From: Dehalococcoidia bacterium UBA4060
Lineage (GTDB): Bacteria > Chloroflexota > Dehalococcoidia > GIF9 > UBA5629
Assembly (NCBI GenBank): GCA_002383665.1
Contig: DFZI01000076.1
Location: 11,302-36,119 of the forward strand
DNA: 24,818 nucleotides
Direction: 5' to 3'
Below are positions 1-8,202 of the stretch, one piece after another. How positions within the stretch are numbered: the stretch's first letter is position 1; every line of letters starts with the position of its first letter. Under the pieces are notes generated by a model. It was given only the letters and a program-made list of their open reading frames with translations. It searched no databases and was not told the DNA's origin. The position numbers were made by a program, and so were the translations under genes.

Positions 1-1025
1 GCCATCTCTATGGCCTTGCTTAACTCCTGCTCAGTTGTATTCCTACACATATATGCCAATTGTTCAAGGATAGCGCTAATAGCCTTGATCGTTTGTCGCG
101 GGTTCAGCCCGGCCTGGATAATAAAGGCACCCGTCTCCCTGAAATGTTCGACATAGCTATGTATGTCATAAGTTAAACCCAGCTTCTCCCTGATCTCGGT
201 AAACAGCCTGCTGCTCATTCCCTCCCCCAATATCAGGCTGATAAGGTCGACAACATACCGATCAGGATGGAACATGGAATATCCATCCACACCCAGCGCC
301 AGATTGACCTGCTCGGTTTCCCTGTACTCAACCTTCAGCCTGGGCTTTAGCTGCCTCCGATAGCTGGGCAAGAATTTTGGTGGCCGCCCCTTTTCCCAGC
401 TACCCATGGCCTTACTCAATATCTCAGTTGCAATATTATGATGGATATCACCGGCAATGCTGACCAGGATATTATTAGGTGCGTAGAACTTTTTTACGAT
501 GCCAAGCATCTGCTCCCTGGTTATAGCCGAGACGGTCTCCTTACTTCCGGCAACATCACGGCCCATCGGCTTGCCCGGCCACATAAGCTCATCGGAGATC
601 ATTCCCACGCGCATCTGCGGTGAATCCAGGCTCATATTGATCTCTTCAATAATTACCCGTCGCTCCTTCTCAATATCTTTTTCACGAAATAGCGAATTGC
701 GTAGCAGATCGACAATCACATCCACTGCCAGTTCAAAATGGCGACTGGCCAGTTTACACCAGTAAGATGTCAACTGACGGTCGGTCCCCCCATTCATAAT
801 TCCACCTACGCCTTCGATAGTCTCGCTGATGACCATGGAGTTGGGCCTTCTCCTCGTACCCTTGAAGCACATATGCTCAATAAAATGAGAGATGCCCGCT
901 TCATCATCCGTCTCGTAGCAACTCCCACATTTGACAAAAAATAATACCGATACCGACCGTGTATGTGGCATACGGCAGGTTACCACCTTCAATCCGTTAT
1001 CAAGCGTAACTTTCTCGTAATTCAC
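1..1025 (-). CDS. M16 family zinc metallopeptidase (partial, C-terminus outside window)
   Basis: This is the N-terminal 341 residues of an M16 (pitrilysin/processing-peptidase type) zinc protease; the window edge cuts off the C-terminal end. The inverted zinc motif HFIEH is at residues 47-51, followed by MCFKGT, which is typical of the family. The downstream glutamate ligand is expected in ERRVIIEEI (E127 or E128). A second-half segment with LILGEGMSSRLF and REKLGLTY (about residues 265-285) matches the conserved inactive-half signature. The start is taken as GTG at 1025, because the family begins close to the LDNGLKVV segment (residues 8-15); no strong ribosome binding site is visible. It is transcribed divergently from pdxS. 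Substrate is unknown; bacterial relatives act on peptides or on small processed proteins. The family call is firm, the exact role is not. Confidence 0.9.
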   Translation of the reverse strand, partial: MNYEKVTLDNGLKVVTCRMPHTRSVSVLFFVKCGSCYETDDEAGISHFIEHMCFKGTRRRPNSMVISETIEGVGGIMNGGTDRQLTSYWCKLASRHFELAVDVIVDLLRNSLFREKDIEKERRVIIEEINMSLDSPQMRVGMISDELMWPGKPMGRDVAGSKETVSAITREQMLGIVKKFYAPNNILVSIAGDIHHNIATEILSKAMGSWEKGRPPKFLPSYRRQLKPRLKVEYRETEQVNLALGVDGYSMFHPDRYVVDLISLILGEGMSSRLFTEIREKLGLTYDIHSYVEHFRETGAFIIQAGLNPRQTIKAISAILEQLAYMCRNTTEQELSKAIEM

Positions 1026-1067
1026 TATTTATAAATATGGTGACGAGTTAATGTCGCATAGAGCCCA

Positions 1068-1107
1068 ATTATAACAAATTCAAAATGCCCCGCATAAATG
1101 CTATAAT
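1068..1107. promoter_or_regulatory. Divergent promoter region between M16 peptidase and pdxS
   Basis: For pdxS (plus), TTCAAA at 1079-1084 and a perfect TATAAT at 1102-1107 are separated by 17 bases, which predicts a start near 1114 and a leader of about 50 bases. A second TATAAT at 1133-1138 has no recognisable -35. For the peptidase (minus), a TATAAT lies at 1068-1073 (ATTATA on the plus strand) without a convincing -35. Assignment is by consensus matching only. Confidence 0.5.
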
Positions 1108-1164
1108 CAAAATGTAAGTATGCTTTACGCACTATAATTATTTTATTGGCAGCAGGATACTGAT

Positions 1165-2049
1165 ATGAATGATACAGGAACATGGAAGGTAAAAACAGGG
1201 CTGGCCCAGATGCTCAAGGGCGGCGTGATCATGGATGTGGTCACACCCGAGCATGCCAAAATAGCTGAAGGCGCAGGGGCCTGTGCTGTCATGGCACTGG
1301 AGCGTGTGCCTGCCGATATACGGGCGGCAGGGGGCGTGGCCAGGATGTCCGATCCGGGCATTATCAAGGCCATCATGAAGTCTGTGACCATACCGGTCAT
1401 GGCTAAATGCCGCATCGGCCACTTCGTTGAGGCACAGGTACTTCAGGCCCTGGGTGTCGACTTTATCGACGAGTCCGAAGTATTGACCCCGGCCGACGAA
1501 AGCCACCACATCTGGAAGCATGATTTTAAAGTGCCCTTCGTCTGCGGCTGCCGCGACCTGGGCGAAGCTCTGCGCCGTATATCGGAAGGCGCCGCCATGA
1601 TCCGTACCAAGGGCGAGGCCGGCACCGGCAATATAGTGGAAGCAGTACGCCATATTAGGGCAGTGCAGTCAGCAATTCGGAGGGTGCAATCACTGAGTGA
1701 GGATGAGCTCCCGGCCGAGGCCAAGGCGCTGGGCGCTCCGCTTGAGCTGGTGCTCGAGGTACACAGAGCAGGCAAGCTGCCCGTAGTCAATTTTGCCGCC
1801 GGCGGCGTGGCCACACCTGCTGACGCAGCTCTCATGATGCAGCTCGGCGCTGAAGGTGTTTTCGTGGGTTCGGGCATATTCAAGTCCAGCAATCCAGAAG
1901 CCCGTGCCAGGGCTATCGTCAAAGCCGTCACCCATTATATGGATCCCAATATCATCGCCGAGGTCTCAGAATCACTGGGAGAGGCCATGCCCGGTCTGGA
2001 AATAAAGAGCATCCCGGAGGACAGCCTGCTTGCTACCAGGGGCTGGTAA
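1165..2049 (+). CDS. pdxS: Pyridoxal 5'-phosphate synthase subunit PdxS
   Basis: PdxS (SNZ/PDX1 family) builds PLP from ribose 5-phosphate, glyceraldehyde 3-phosphate and ammonia in the DXP-independent vitamin B6 pathway. Ammonia normally comes from the glutaminase PdxT. The protein has 294 residues, the usual length, and covers the whole barrel. The two catalytic lysines are visible: K81 in PVMAKCRIGH and K149 in MIRTKGEAGTGN. The phosphate-binding segments FAAGGVATPADAA and VGSGIF are present. An AGGA at about 1154-1157 precedes the ATG at a workable distance. No pdxT is adjacent: the next gene encodes an unrelated ATPase, so the glutaminase must be elsewhere in the genome or be replaced by free ammonia. 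Identification is very secure. Confidence 0.98.
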   Translation: MNDTGTWKVKTGLAQMLKGGVIMDVVTPEHAKIAEGAGACAVMALERVPADIRAAGGVARMSDPGIIKAIMKSVTIPVMAKCRIGHFVEAQVLQALGVDFIDESEVLTPADESHHIWKHDFKVPFVCGCRDLGEALRRISEGAAMIRTKGEAGTGNIVEAVRHIRAVQSAIRRVQSLSEDELPAEAKALGAPLELVLEVHRAGKLPVVNFAAGGVATPADAALMMQLGAEGVFVGSGIFKSSNPEARARAIVKAVTHYMDPNIIAEVSESLGEAMPGLEIKSIPEDSLLATRGW

Positions 2050-2247
2050 CTAAACCCGTGTTCGTAGCCATGAAAGGCTATCTGCAACACTATCATATGT
2101 ATATAGACAGGATACAAAATAGCAAAATCCGCTACATGCATTCAGCATATTTAACTGTATCATTGCCCCGGGCACATTTCCTGCCAGACATCATCATAAA
2201 AGGACGTAATCTTGTAGATTCGCTCTCGGAACACCAAAACACAGGCA

Positions 2248-3762
2248 ATGCCAGCGGAGATAGCTTTGCAGACTGTTAATATAGATGACATCAAGACACT
2301 GCTGGAAGTCATGCCATATCATATCGTCTCTCAGATCAAGCAGTCTGACGATCAGGATAACCTGCTCGAAATAGTGCTTGACCTGGGGCGTCTGCCGGAA
2401 GCGCGTTTCCCTGGCAAAGAGATATTTCTGGGGGATCGGGAAGTATCGGAGGAAGATATCCAGTATGTTATAAGCAGGATAGGCACGTTCAGCGGCGACA
2501 ACCGCGCCGGGCTGCCACGCACACTGCACCGTATCTCAGCCATACGCAACCGCGAGGGCAAGATTGTCGGACTTACCTGCAGGGTAGGAAGGGCGGTAAT
2601 GGGAACAGCCCGGATTATTCAAGACCTGGTTGAGACGGGGAAAAACGTCCTGCTGATGGGGCCACCGGGCATCGGGAAAACAACCATGTTACGTGAGACG
2701 GCGCGTGTACTGGCCGATGATCTGAAAAAGAGGGTCATAGTTGTAGATACCTCCAATGAAATAGCTGGCGATGGCGACATTCCCCATCCGGCTATCGGAC
2801 ACGCCCGGCGCATGCAGGTACCCACTCCTAATTTACAACATGCCGTCATGATCGAGGCTGTAGAAAACCACATGCCCGAGGTTATTATCATCGATGAGAT
2901 CGGCACCAGCCTCGAGGCCGACGCCGCCAGGACCATCGCCGAGCGTGGTGTGCAACTGGTGGGGACTGCACACGGCAACACCCTGAAAAATCTGATGATG
3001 AATCCCACTCTATCAGATCTGATCGGCGGCATACAGACCGTCACGCTGGGCGATGAAGAAGCACGTCGCAGACATACGCAAAAGTCCATACTGGAACGCA
3101 AGGCACCCCCCACCTTCGATATCGTCGTCGAGATACAGGAACGATACAAGGTGCAGGTGCACCCTGATTGCAAGCTGGCAGTTGATTCCATACTGCACGG
3201 CCAGGAAACACCATCGGAAATACGCTGGCTTGACCAGGAAGGTAATATCATAAAGGAACAGGCGAGCACTGTGCAGGAGCAGCACGGCAACTGGCCTGCA
3301 GGCAAGAAGCAAAAGCTGCGCATATATCTTTTCGGCATAAACAGGCCTATATTGGAGCAGGCTGCCCATGAAAAAGGGCTGGACATTGAAATTACCAGTG
3401 ATATCAGGCAATCCAACCTCTTGATCACGACCAAGAGTCATTTTCGCCGTAAGCCCCAGAAGATCAGGGATGCCGAAACACAGGGAATACCGGTTTACGC
3501 CATACGCGGCAACAGCCTGCAGCAGATCCGGCACTGTCTTGACGCCATCTACTCCGGCCCCCATGATGAGACGGTAGATTTAGCGTTGGATGAAGCCATG
3601 CAAGCAATAGAAGATGTTAAGAATGGCAGGCAGGAGATTGAGTTGAGCCCGCAGAATGCCTTCATACGCAAGCTTCAGCATATGCTGGCCGAGCGCCATG
3701 ATGTCATCTCACGCAGCAGCGGCAGAGAACCCGACCGGCGGGTCAGAATCACCAATCATTAG
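2248..3762 (+). CDS. Ycf45/SpoIIIAA-like AAA ATPase with C-terminal R3H nucleic-acid-binding domain
   Basis: This 504-residue protein belongs to the Ycf45-like P-loop ATPases that carry an R3H domain. The N-terminal region (about 1-125) resembles the family's leader domain. Walker A is GPPGIGKTT (138-146), followed by the family segment VVDTSNEIAGDGDIPH (165-180). Walker B is VIIIDE (212-217), and GTAHGNTL is at 239-246. After a variable middle part (about 300-460), the last 40 residues hold RKLQH (R473, H477), the RxxxH signature of R3H domains that bind single-stranded nucleic acid. Its cellular role is not established. It probably heads a cluster with tmk, which starts 21 bases downstream. 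The ATG at 2248 is chosen because the family N-terminus (LLEVMPYHI) begins soon after; the ribosome binding site is weak. A start at residue 22 is possible but less likely. Confidence 0.88.
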   Translation: MPAEIALQTVNIDDIKTLLEVMPYHIVSQIKQSDDQDNLLEIVLDLGRLPEARFPGKEIFLGDREVSEEDIQYVISRIGTFSGDNRAGLPRTLHRISAIRNREGKIVGLTCRVGRAVMGTARIIQDLVETGKNVLLMGPPGIGKTTMLRETARVLADDLKKRVIVVDTSNEIAGDGDIPHPAIGHARRMQVPTPNLQHAVMIEAVENHMPEVIIIDEIGTSLEADAARTIAERGVQLVGTAHGNTLKNLMMNPTLSDLIGGIQTVTLGDEEARRRHTQKSILERKAPPTFDIVVEIQERYKVQVHPDCKLAVDSILHGQETPSEIRWLDQEGNIIKEQASTVQEQHGNWPAGKKQKLRIYLFGINRPILEQAAHEKGLDIEITSDIRQSNLLITTKSHFRRKPQKIRDAETQGIPVYAIRGNSLQQIRHCLDAIYSGPHDETVDLALDEAMQAIEDVKNGRQEIELSPQNAFIRKLQHMLAERHDVISRSSGREPDRRVRITNH

Positions 3763-3783
3763 TCTATCTCTACACTGATTAGT

Positions 3784-4413
3784 ATGTTTATTACTTTCGA
3801 AGGATGCGAGGGATGCGGCAAAAGCACTCAGGCCAGGCTGCTGCACAGCAATCTCCGGAGCAGGGGCATCCCTGTAGTCCTCACCCGGGAACCTGGCGGA
3901 ACTCCTTTAGGATCTTCTGTTCGTAACCTTCTCAAGTCAAGGCAGGACTTCGACATCAACCCTGAAACCGAGCTGATGCTGTTCAATGCCTGCCGTGCCC
4001 AGCTTGTCAAAGATGTAATAAGGCCTGCCCTGGATACTGGCAAAACAGTAATCTGCGATCGTTTCTCTGATTCCACGATCGTCTACCAGGGATATGGCCG
4101 CGGCCTCAGCCTCAGCCAGATAGAATACGTCAACATGATCGCTACAGGAGGGATCAAACCCGATATAACCATACTACTTGATGAAGACCCCAAACTTGGC
4201 CTGGAGCGCAAGCATGACCTCGAAGCGGACCGCTTCGATAATGAAAGCATCTCATTCCACCGCAAGGTAAGGGAAGGCTACCTGCTCGAGGCGAGCAAGG
4301 ACCCTGAACGATGGACGGTCATACAGGCACAGCAACCTATCGAGAGCATCAGCAGACCTATCCTCAGTATCGTGCTCTCCCGCCTGGGCAAAGTAGTGGA
4401 AGACGACCGTTAA
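3784..4413 (+). CDS. tmk: Thymidylate kinase
   Basis: dTMP kinase phosphorylates dTMP to dTDP in the cytoplasm, the last specific step toward dTTP. The 209-residue length is normal. The P-loop GCEGCGKST is at residues 7-15. TREPGGTPLG (34-43) binds the substrate, and the DRX motif appears as CDRFSDSTIVYQGYGRG from residue 91. The lid region contains ERKHD and EADRF, which supply basic residues. The P-loop has two cysteines where FEGxDGxGKS is common, a mild variation. No good ribosome binding site precedes the ATG, but the gene follows the R3H ATPase by 21 bases, so it may be translated within the same transcript. rnhB follows after 18 bases. Confidence 0.96.
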   Translation: MFITFEGCEGCGKSTQARLLHSNLRSRGIPVVLTREPGGTPLGSSVRNLLKSRQDFDINPETELMLFNACRAQLVKDVIRPALDTGKTVICDRFSDSTIVYQGYGRGLSLSQIEYVNMIATGGIKPDITILLDEDPKLGLERKHDLEADRFDNESISFHRKVREGYLLEASKDPERWTVIQAQQPIESISRPILSIVLSRLGKVVEDDR

Positions 4414-4431
4414 AATAGAACGGCAATACAC

Positions 4432-5079
4432 GTGAAAAGATTGAGCAACAGAAAATTTTGGCCCGGCCGGAATATGGAGCATATGCTTTTTGCAAAAGGT
4501 TACAGGCGTATTGCTGGCATGGATGAGGCAGGGCGTGGGGCTCTGGCAGGACCGGTCGTAGCTGCCGCCGTCATACTGCCTGATTCCATGGAATTCGAGT
4601 GGATGGGACAGGTCAGGGACAGCAAGATGCTAACTGAGGAAGAACGCGAGGATATTTACCGGCTGATACAGGGTGCCGACATCGAGATTGGTGTCGGCGT
4701 TGTACCACCGCAGGTTATAGATAATATAAATATCCTCAATGCCACCAGGCAGGCCATGAAGTTAGCCCTGCAGGGACTTTACTCCCCACCGGATTATGTG
4801 CTCACTGACGCAGTCTTCCTGCGACGCCTGAGCATGCCCCAGAAAGGTATTATCAAGGGTGACCGCGACGTGTTGACCATCGCCTGTGCTTCAATTGTGG
4901 CCAAGGTCACACGTGACCACATTATGACCGAGTTGGACCTTGCTTATCCCCATTATGGCTTCTGCCGGCATAAAGGCTACGGCACACGTGAGCACCTCCA
5001 ATGCTTGCAAAAATATGGGGCTTGTGAGATACACCGTTTTACCTTTGCCCCGGTAAGGAATTTGTCCAGATTGATATGA
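4432..5079 (+). CDS. rnhB: Ribonuclease HII
   Basis: RNase HII cleaves the RNA strand of RNA-DNA hybrids and starts removal of single ribonucleotides from DNA. The catalytic acidic set is visible: D31 and E32 in GMDEAGRG, D126 in YVLTDAVF, and D144 in IKGDRD. The 18-residue spacing between the last two equals that in E. coli RNase HII (D108, D126). ASIVAKVTRD follows as expected. The start is uncertain. GTG at 4432 gives 215 residues. An ATG at 4474 (MEHMLFAKGY) would give 201 residues and would also keep the family's usual leader of about 16 residues. Neither has a clear ribosome binding site. The stop overlaps the yraN start by four bases (ATGA). Confidence 0.95.
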   Translation: MKRLSNRKFWPGRNMEHMLFAKGYRRIAGMDEAGRGALAGPVVAAAVILPDSMEFEWMGQVRDSKMLTEEEREDIYRLIQGADIEIGVGVVPPQVIDNINILNATRQAMKLALQGLYSPPDYVLTDAVFLRRLSMPQKGIIKGDRDVLTIACASIVAKVTRDHIMTELDLAYPHYGFCRHKGYGTREHLQCLQKYGACEIHRFTFAPVRNLSRLI

Positions 5080-5438
5080 AAAAACAGCAGACAGGGAGAC
5101 TGGGTGAGTACCTGGCCTGCCGTGCCCTTAAGAAAAAGGGTTATCACATCATTGAGCGTAATTACCGCTGCCGCTATGGCGAGATCGATGTGGTAGCCAG
5201 CAAGGCTGGCTGCCTAATCTTCATCGAGGTACGATCCAGAACCGGCAACTCCTTCGGCACCGCTGCCGAATCAGTAACCGCCGTGAAGAGACAGCACCTG
5301 GTCGCTACGGCAATGGATTACCTGGGAAGCCACGATAACCTGCCGGATAACTGGCGGGTGGACTTTGTCAGCGTCAGTCTCGATGCATCGGGCAAGCAAT
5401 CGCCCGCCATCGAAATCATCGAAAATGCCCTCGGCTAA
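5076..5438 (+). CDS. YraN/UPF0102 family nuclease-like protein
   Basis: This small protein (120 residues) belongs to the UPF0102/YraN family, which has a restriction-endonuclease-like fold and often sits next to rnhB. Conserved segments are GRLGEYLACRAL (7-18), GEIDVVA (35-41; E36 and D38 would bind metal) and FIEVRSR (49-55), where most relatives have EVKxR. The reading frame ends IEIIENALG, the normal family C-terminus, so the gene looks intact. It is translationally coupled to rnhB through an ATGA overlap. The biological function is not settled in the family; a role in nucleic-acid processing is inferred from the fold and neighbours. Confidence 0.93.
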   Translation: MKKQQTGRLGEYLACRALKKKGYHIIERNYRCRYGEIDVVASKAGCLIFIEVRSRTGNSFGTAAESVTAVKRQHLVATAMDYLGSHDNLPDNWRVDFVSVSLDASGKQSPAIEIIENALG

Positions 5439-5549
5439 CGCGAGGCGCGGGTGATAACGACCGAGGTAAAACATAATAGCTCCCATCCCAATTATGATTA
5501 GTCCTATGCCGATCACAATTAACTCTGGGATCATCTTAACATCCATCAT
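5271..5549 (-). CDS. Possible small membrane protein (doubtful), antisense to the 3' end of yraN
   Basis: A 93-residue frame starts with tandem ATGs at 5549 and 5546, five bases after GAGG, a good ribosome binding site. The first 35 residues (MMDVKMIPELIVIGI...) form one convincing transmembrane helix (about residues 8-28) followed by a basic YLGRYHPR. The remaining 55 residues come from the strand opposite the last part of yraN and look like antisense translation rather than protein. One reading is a genuine single-helix protein that lost its normal end when it was joined to the yraN side. Another is chance. No family was recognised. Confidence 0.25.
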   Translation of the reverse strand: MMDVKMIPELIVIGIGLIIIGMGAIMFYLGRYHPRLALAEGIFDDFDGGRLLARCIETDADKVHPPVIRQVIVASQVIHCRSDQVLSLHGGY

Positions 5550-5555
5550 GCTTGC

Positions 5556-5598
5556 CTCATTTATTGAAAAATGAGATTGCACCAATCCCATTTTTTTT
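5556..5598. terminator. Weak hairpins and T-run downstream of the yraN cluster
   Basis: CTCATTT (5556-5562) pairs with AAATGAG (5569-5575). GATTG (5575-5579) pairs with CAATC (5583-5587), and eight T residues follow at 5591-5598. On the plus strand this could end the R3H-tmk-rnhB-yraN transcript, but the stems are short and share a base. It also lies between yraN and the convergent gene ending at 5614, where a terminator is expected. Confidence 0.3.
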
Positions 5599-5613
5599 GC
5601 TGCCAAGGGATAA

Positions 5614-6642
5614 TCACAGATTACCACTGGAGAGATATCCCAGGAGGCTATCTTTGGCCTCCTGGAGCCGGTGCAGACGTGAGACACGAAGACTTATCCC
5701 CAGGGCGTGTGCTACCGGCTGCAACACTGCCCTGGTATCCTGCGAACTTACTTTTATCTCTTCCGGCAATGCCTCTGACCTCTCAAGGAAGCGGATAACC
5801 TCTTGCCGTTTCTCAGATGTCGTCAGCCATGGCTCTGTCATGTCCGCGTGCAAAATCTGGCCACGTTCCGCATCCACAGCCATAAAACACAAGGGGTAAT
5901 AGGGACGAGCACCCGCTGGCCCCATGCATACGGGTACCACAAAAATATCGAATTCCCACGAGGCAGAGCACCTCTTTGCCCTGTTGCTTAAGAGAAGGAG
6001 TGCGGCTTCATCAGTAACCTCGAGAGGTTCTACGCTACCTGCTCTATCGTGTGTTGTCCGGCGCACAGAATCCCATCTCTCTTTCCAGCCCTTGTCGGAC
6101 GGGTAACGGGTAATTATCTTGCCACGTGCCAGATTTCCTTGCAAGTCCAAGTCGCCAGCCCTGACCCTCCTGGCTATTTCCAACGCCTGCCATAGAGCAG
6201 CAGTAAGATAGATGGCCTCATCTTTCTCCAGGAACCATGGGGCACAACCTGGCCTTTGGCTCCGGAACAATGGCCAGGCATTTCTGCCACGAAACCTCAG
6301 ACCAAGTGACCGGATAATCTTTCTGTCTTCCTCATAAAGCACATCACGGCTTGTCAGGAGCAGCGTCAGGAGAGGCGTCATAACCATGTCAGAAGGGTCA
6401 TCAGCTTTTTCCTCCTCAATCAAACCCATAAGCCAGCGCAGCCCCACATCGCCGAGAGAGATGCCTAATCCAAACTCCTCACCACCTTTGCCCAGAATGG
6501 AACAGTAGCCTATCTCCTCATTAACCGGGCTGACCACTGCAAAGATGTCTTCGTTTGCCATCCACTTCCACGGTGCCGTCTGCTGGAAAGCGATGGCTGC
6601 TTCGTATAATCCCTTCCACTGAGCTTTGTTTGGCTTTTTCAT
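5614..6642 (-). CDS. Uncharacterised protein resembling DUF7309/DUF6930 proteins
   Basis: The protein has 342 residues and no signal peptide or membrane segment. The N-terminal third (LYEAAIAFQQTAPWKWM, then IGYCSILGKGGEEFGLGI) resembles the DUF7309 module found in some SEC-C and pRiA4b ORF-3 type proteins. The C-terminal third (VDAERGQILHADMTEP, then TSEKRQEVIRFLE) resembles DUF6930. These matches are from memory of the families and could not be checked. No catalytic motif is evident. The ATG is preceded by AGGA at a nine-base distance. It stands alone on the minus strand, divergent from the MFS transporter, and converges on yraN. Function is unknown; the family often occurs in variable regions, which fits its position between housekeeping clusters. 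Confidence 0.75.
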   Translation of the reverse strand: MKKPNKAQWKGLYEAAIAFQQTAPWKWMANEDIFAVVSPVNEEIGYCSILGKGGEEFGLGISLGDVGLRWLMGLIEEEKADDPSDMVMTPLLTLLLTSRDVLYEEDRKIIRSLGLRFRGRNAWPLFRSQRPGCAPWFLEKDEAIYLTAALWQALEIARRVRAGDLDLQGNLARGKIITRYPSDKGWKERWDSVRRTTHDRAGSVEPLEVTDEAALLLLSNRAKRCSASWEFDIFVVPVCMGPAGARPYYPLCFMAVDAERGQILHADMTEPWLTTSEKRQEVIRFLERSEALPEEIKVSSQDTRAVLQPVAHALGISLRVSRLHRLQEAKDSLLGYLSSGNL

Positions 6643-6764
6643 ACTGAAATTCCTGACTTCTATAAAATTTTCCTTCCGTTGGTTGTCCCTATACTACACA
6701 ATACACCATCAGCATGCAAGCAAATAGCGTAAATCTCAGCATCCTGTTTTTCCACAGAATAGGA

Positions 6765-6770
6765 TATAAT
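6765..6770 (+). promoter_or_regulatory. Candidate -10 box for the MFS transporter gene
   Basis: A perfect TATAAT lies here, giving a predicted start near 6777 and a leader of only about 19 bases. No good -35 is visible at 16-18 bases. The only ribosome-binding-like sequence, AGGA at 6791-6794, is one base from the ATG and is too close to work normally. Confidence 0.4.
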
Positions 6771-6795
6771 CTCTCATCTATTATCCTGATAGGAA

Positions 6796-8187
6796 ATGAG
6801 TCAACCTTCTGAGACTGGCCCCGGACATGCCACGTTAGTTTTGCTGATCACAAGCATCAGCGCTTTTATCACGCCTTTTAACGGCTCGGCCATCAACATT
6901 GCCCTGCCGGCTATTGGGCATGAGTTCGCAATGGATGCTATCACGTTGAGCTGGGTGGCAACCTCCACGCTGGTAGCAACCGCCGTTTTCCTGGTGCCGC
7001 TGGGCAGGTTGGCCGACATCCGTGGGTTAAAAAAGACAATGGTTACAGGGTTGGTAGTCTATATCTTCGCCGCAATCTTCTCAGCCCTGTCATTCAACAT
7101 GGAAACATTGATGGCATCCCGTGTTTTGCAGGGCCTGGCCAGCGCAATGATCGTCAGCACCAGCACCGCCCTGGTCGTACTTGCTTTTCCCCTCAGCCAG
7201 CGCGGGCGTGTACTGGGTATCAACGTGGCATTTGTATATATTGGACTATCCGTGGGGCCTTTCCTGGGCGGCATACTTACGCAAGCCTTTGGTTGGCGAA
7301 GTATTTTCTGGCTGATTGTCCTGCTCCTCCTGGCACCCATCATCCTGACATTGACACTGATCAGGGGCGAATGGGCAGCCGCAAGGGGAGAGAAATTTGA
7401 CCTGACAGGATCTATCATCTACGGGATAGGAGTTACTGCACTGATCATGGGCTTTTCAGAGCTTCCCGGCTGGACAGGCTTCATCGCTATTATCTTGAGC
7501 ATCCTGGTGCTGATTGGCTTTGTCTTGTGGGAACTGCGGGCGAGCGAACCCGTGCTTAATATCGCCCTGTTCATCAACAACCGGGCATTTGGTTTTTCTA
7601 ACCTTGCAGCACTGATCAACTACGCGGCCACATTTGCTGTAACCTTCCTGCTCAGTCTGCACCTCCAATACCTCAACAACATGACGCCAGCCAGTGCCGG
7701 CATAGTGCTCCTTGCCATGCCCATCATGCAGACCATCTTCTCACCCATGGCCGGACGCCTCTCCGACAGGATTGAACCCCGCCTGCTGGCTTCTATAGGG
7801 ATGGGGCTAAATGTCGCAGGGCTTTTCATGCTGATATTTTTGAACGAAAGATTGCCCCTGTACTACATCATTATCAGTCTTATAATTCTGGGGCTGGGCT
7901 TCGCCCTGTTCTCCTCACCCAACACCAACTCCGTCATGAGTTCGGTCGACAGGCAGTCTCTATCCATCGCCTCCGCCACACTGGCTACCATGCGCTTGAT
8001 CGGTCAGATGCTCAGCATGGGCGTTACCATGATGGTACTGGCAGTGTTCATCGGGCATGTTCAGATAGCACCACCTGTTTTCCCCCAACTACAATCGAGC
8101 ATCAGGGCCTGCTTTGCCATCTTTACTGTTCTGTGTTTTGGTGGTATATTCGCCTCACTGGCACGCGGGCAACTTCGCAAGCCATAA
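6796..8187 (+). CDS. MFS transporter, DHA2 (14-helix drug:H+ antiporter) family
   Basis: A 463-residue, highly hydrophobic protein with about 14 predicted membrane helices, typical of EmrB/QacA-type exporters that use the proton gradient to expel drugs or other amphiphiles. Visible signatures are the first-helix motif NGSAINIALPAIG (29-41), MFS motif A GRLADIRGLKK (70-80), and antiporter motif C GLSVGPFLGG (150-159). The ATG at 6796 is the only start that keeps the first helix whole, although its ribosome binding site is poorly placed. corA follows after 15 bases on the same strand. Two HlyD-type adaptors lie about 1.1 kb downstream on the opposite strand; EmrB-type pumps can work with such adaptors, but nothing in the sequence shows that these do. 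Substrate is unknown. Confidence 0.93.
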   Translation: MSQPSETGPGHATLVLLITSISAFITPFNGSAINIALPAIGHEFAMDAITLSWVATSTLVATAVFLVPLGRLADIRGLKKTMVTGLVVYIFAAIFSALSFNMETLMASRVLQGLASAMIVSTSTALVVLAFPLSQRGRVLGINVAFVYIGLSVGPFLGGILTQAFGWRSIFWLIVLLLLAPIILTLTLIRGEWAAARGEKFDLTGSIIYGIGVTALIMGFSELPGWTGFIAIILSILVLIGFVLWELRASEPVLNIALFINNRAFGFSNLAALINYAATFAVTFLLSLHLQYLNNMTPASAGIVLLAMPIMQTIFSPMAGRLSDRIEPRLLASIGMGLNVAGLFMLIFLNERLPLYYIIISLIILGLGFALFSSPNTNSVMSSVDRQSLSIASATLATMRLIGQMLSMGVTMMVLAVFIGHVQIAPPVFPQLQSSIRACFAIFTVLCFGGIFASLARGQLRKP

Positions 8188-8202
8188 TAGGATTTAAATT
8201 CT

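Noticed and set aside
2058..2279. 73-residue plus-strand frame between pdxS and the R3H ATPase
   Set aside because: No ribosome binding site, no recognisable features, and it overlaps the start of the convincing ATPase gene.
2619..3434. 271-residue minus-strand frame within the R3H ATPase gene
   Set aside because: It is rich in Ser, Cys and Met, as expected for antisense translation, and lies opposite a gene with clear motifs.
5434..5450. Terminator hairpin CCTCG/CGAGG at the yraN stop
   Set aside because: Only five base pairs, includes the stop codon, and no T-run follows.
6748..6756. DnaA-box-like TTTTCCACA
   Set aside because: It differs by one base from the consensus and stands alone; no cluster of boxes, no dnaA or dnaN, so no replication origin.
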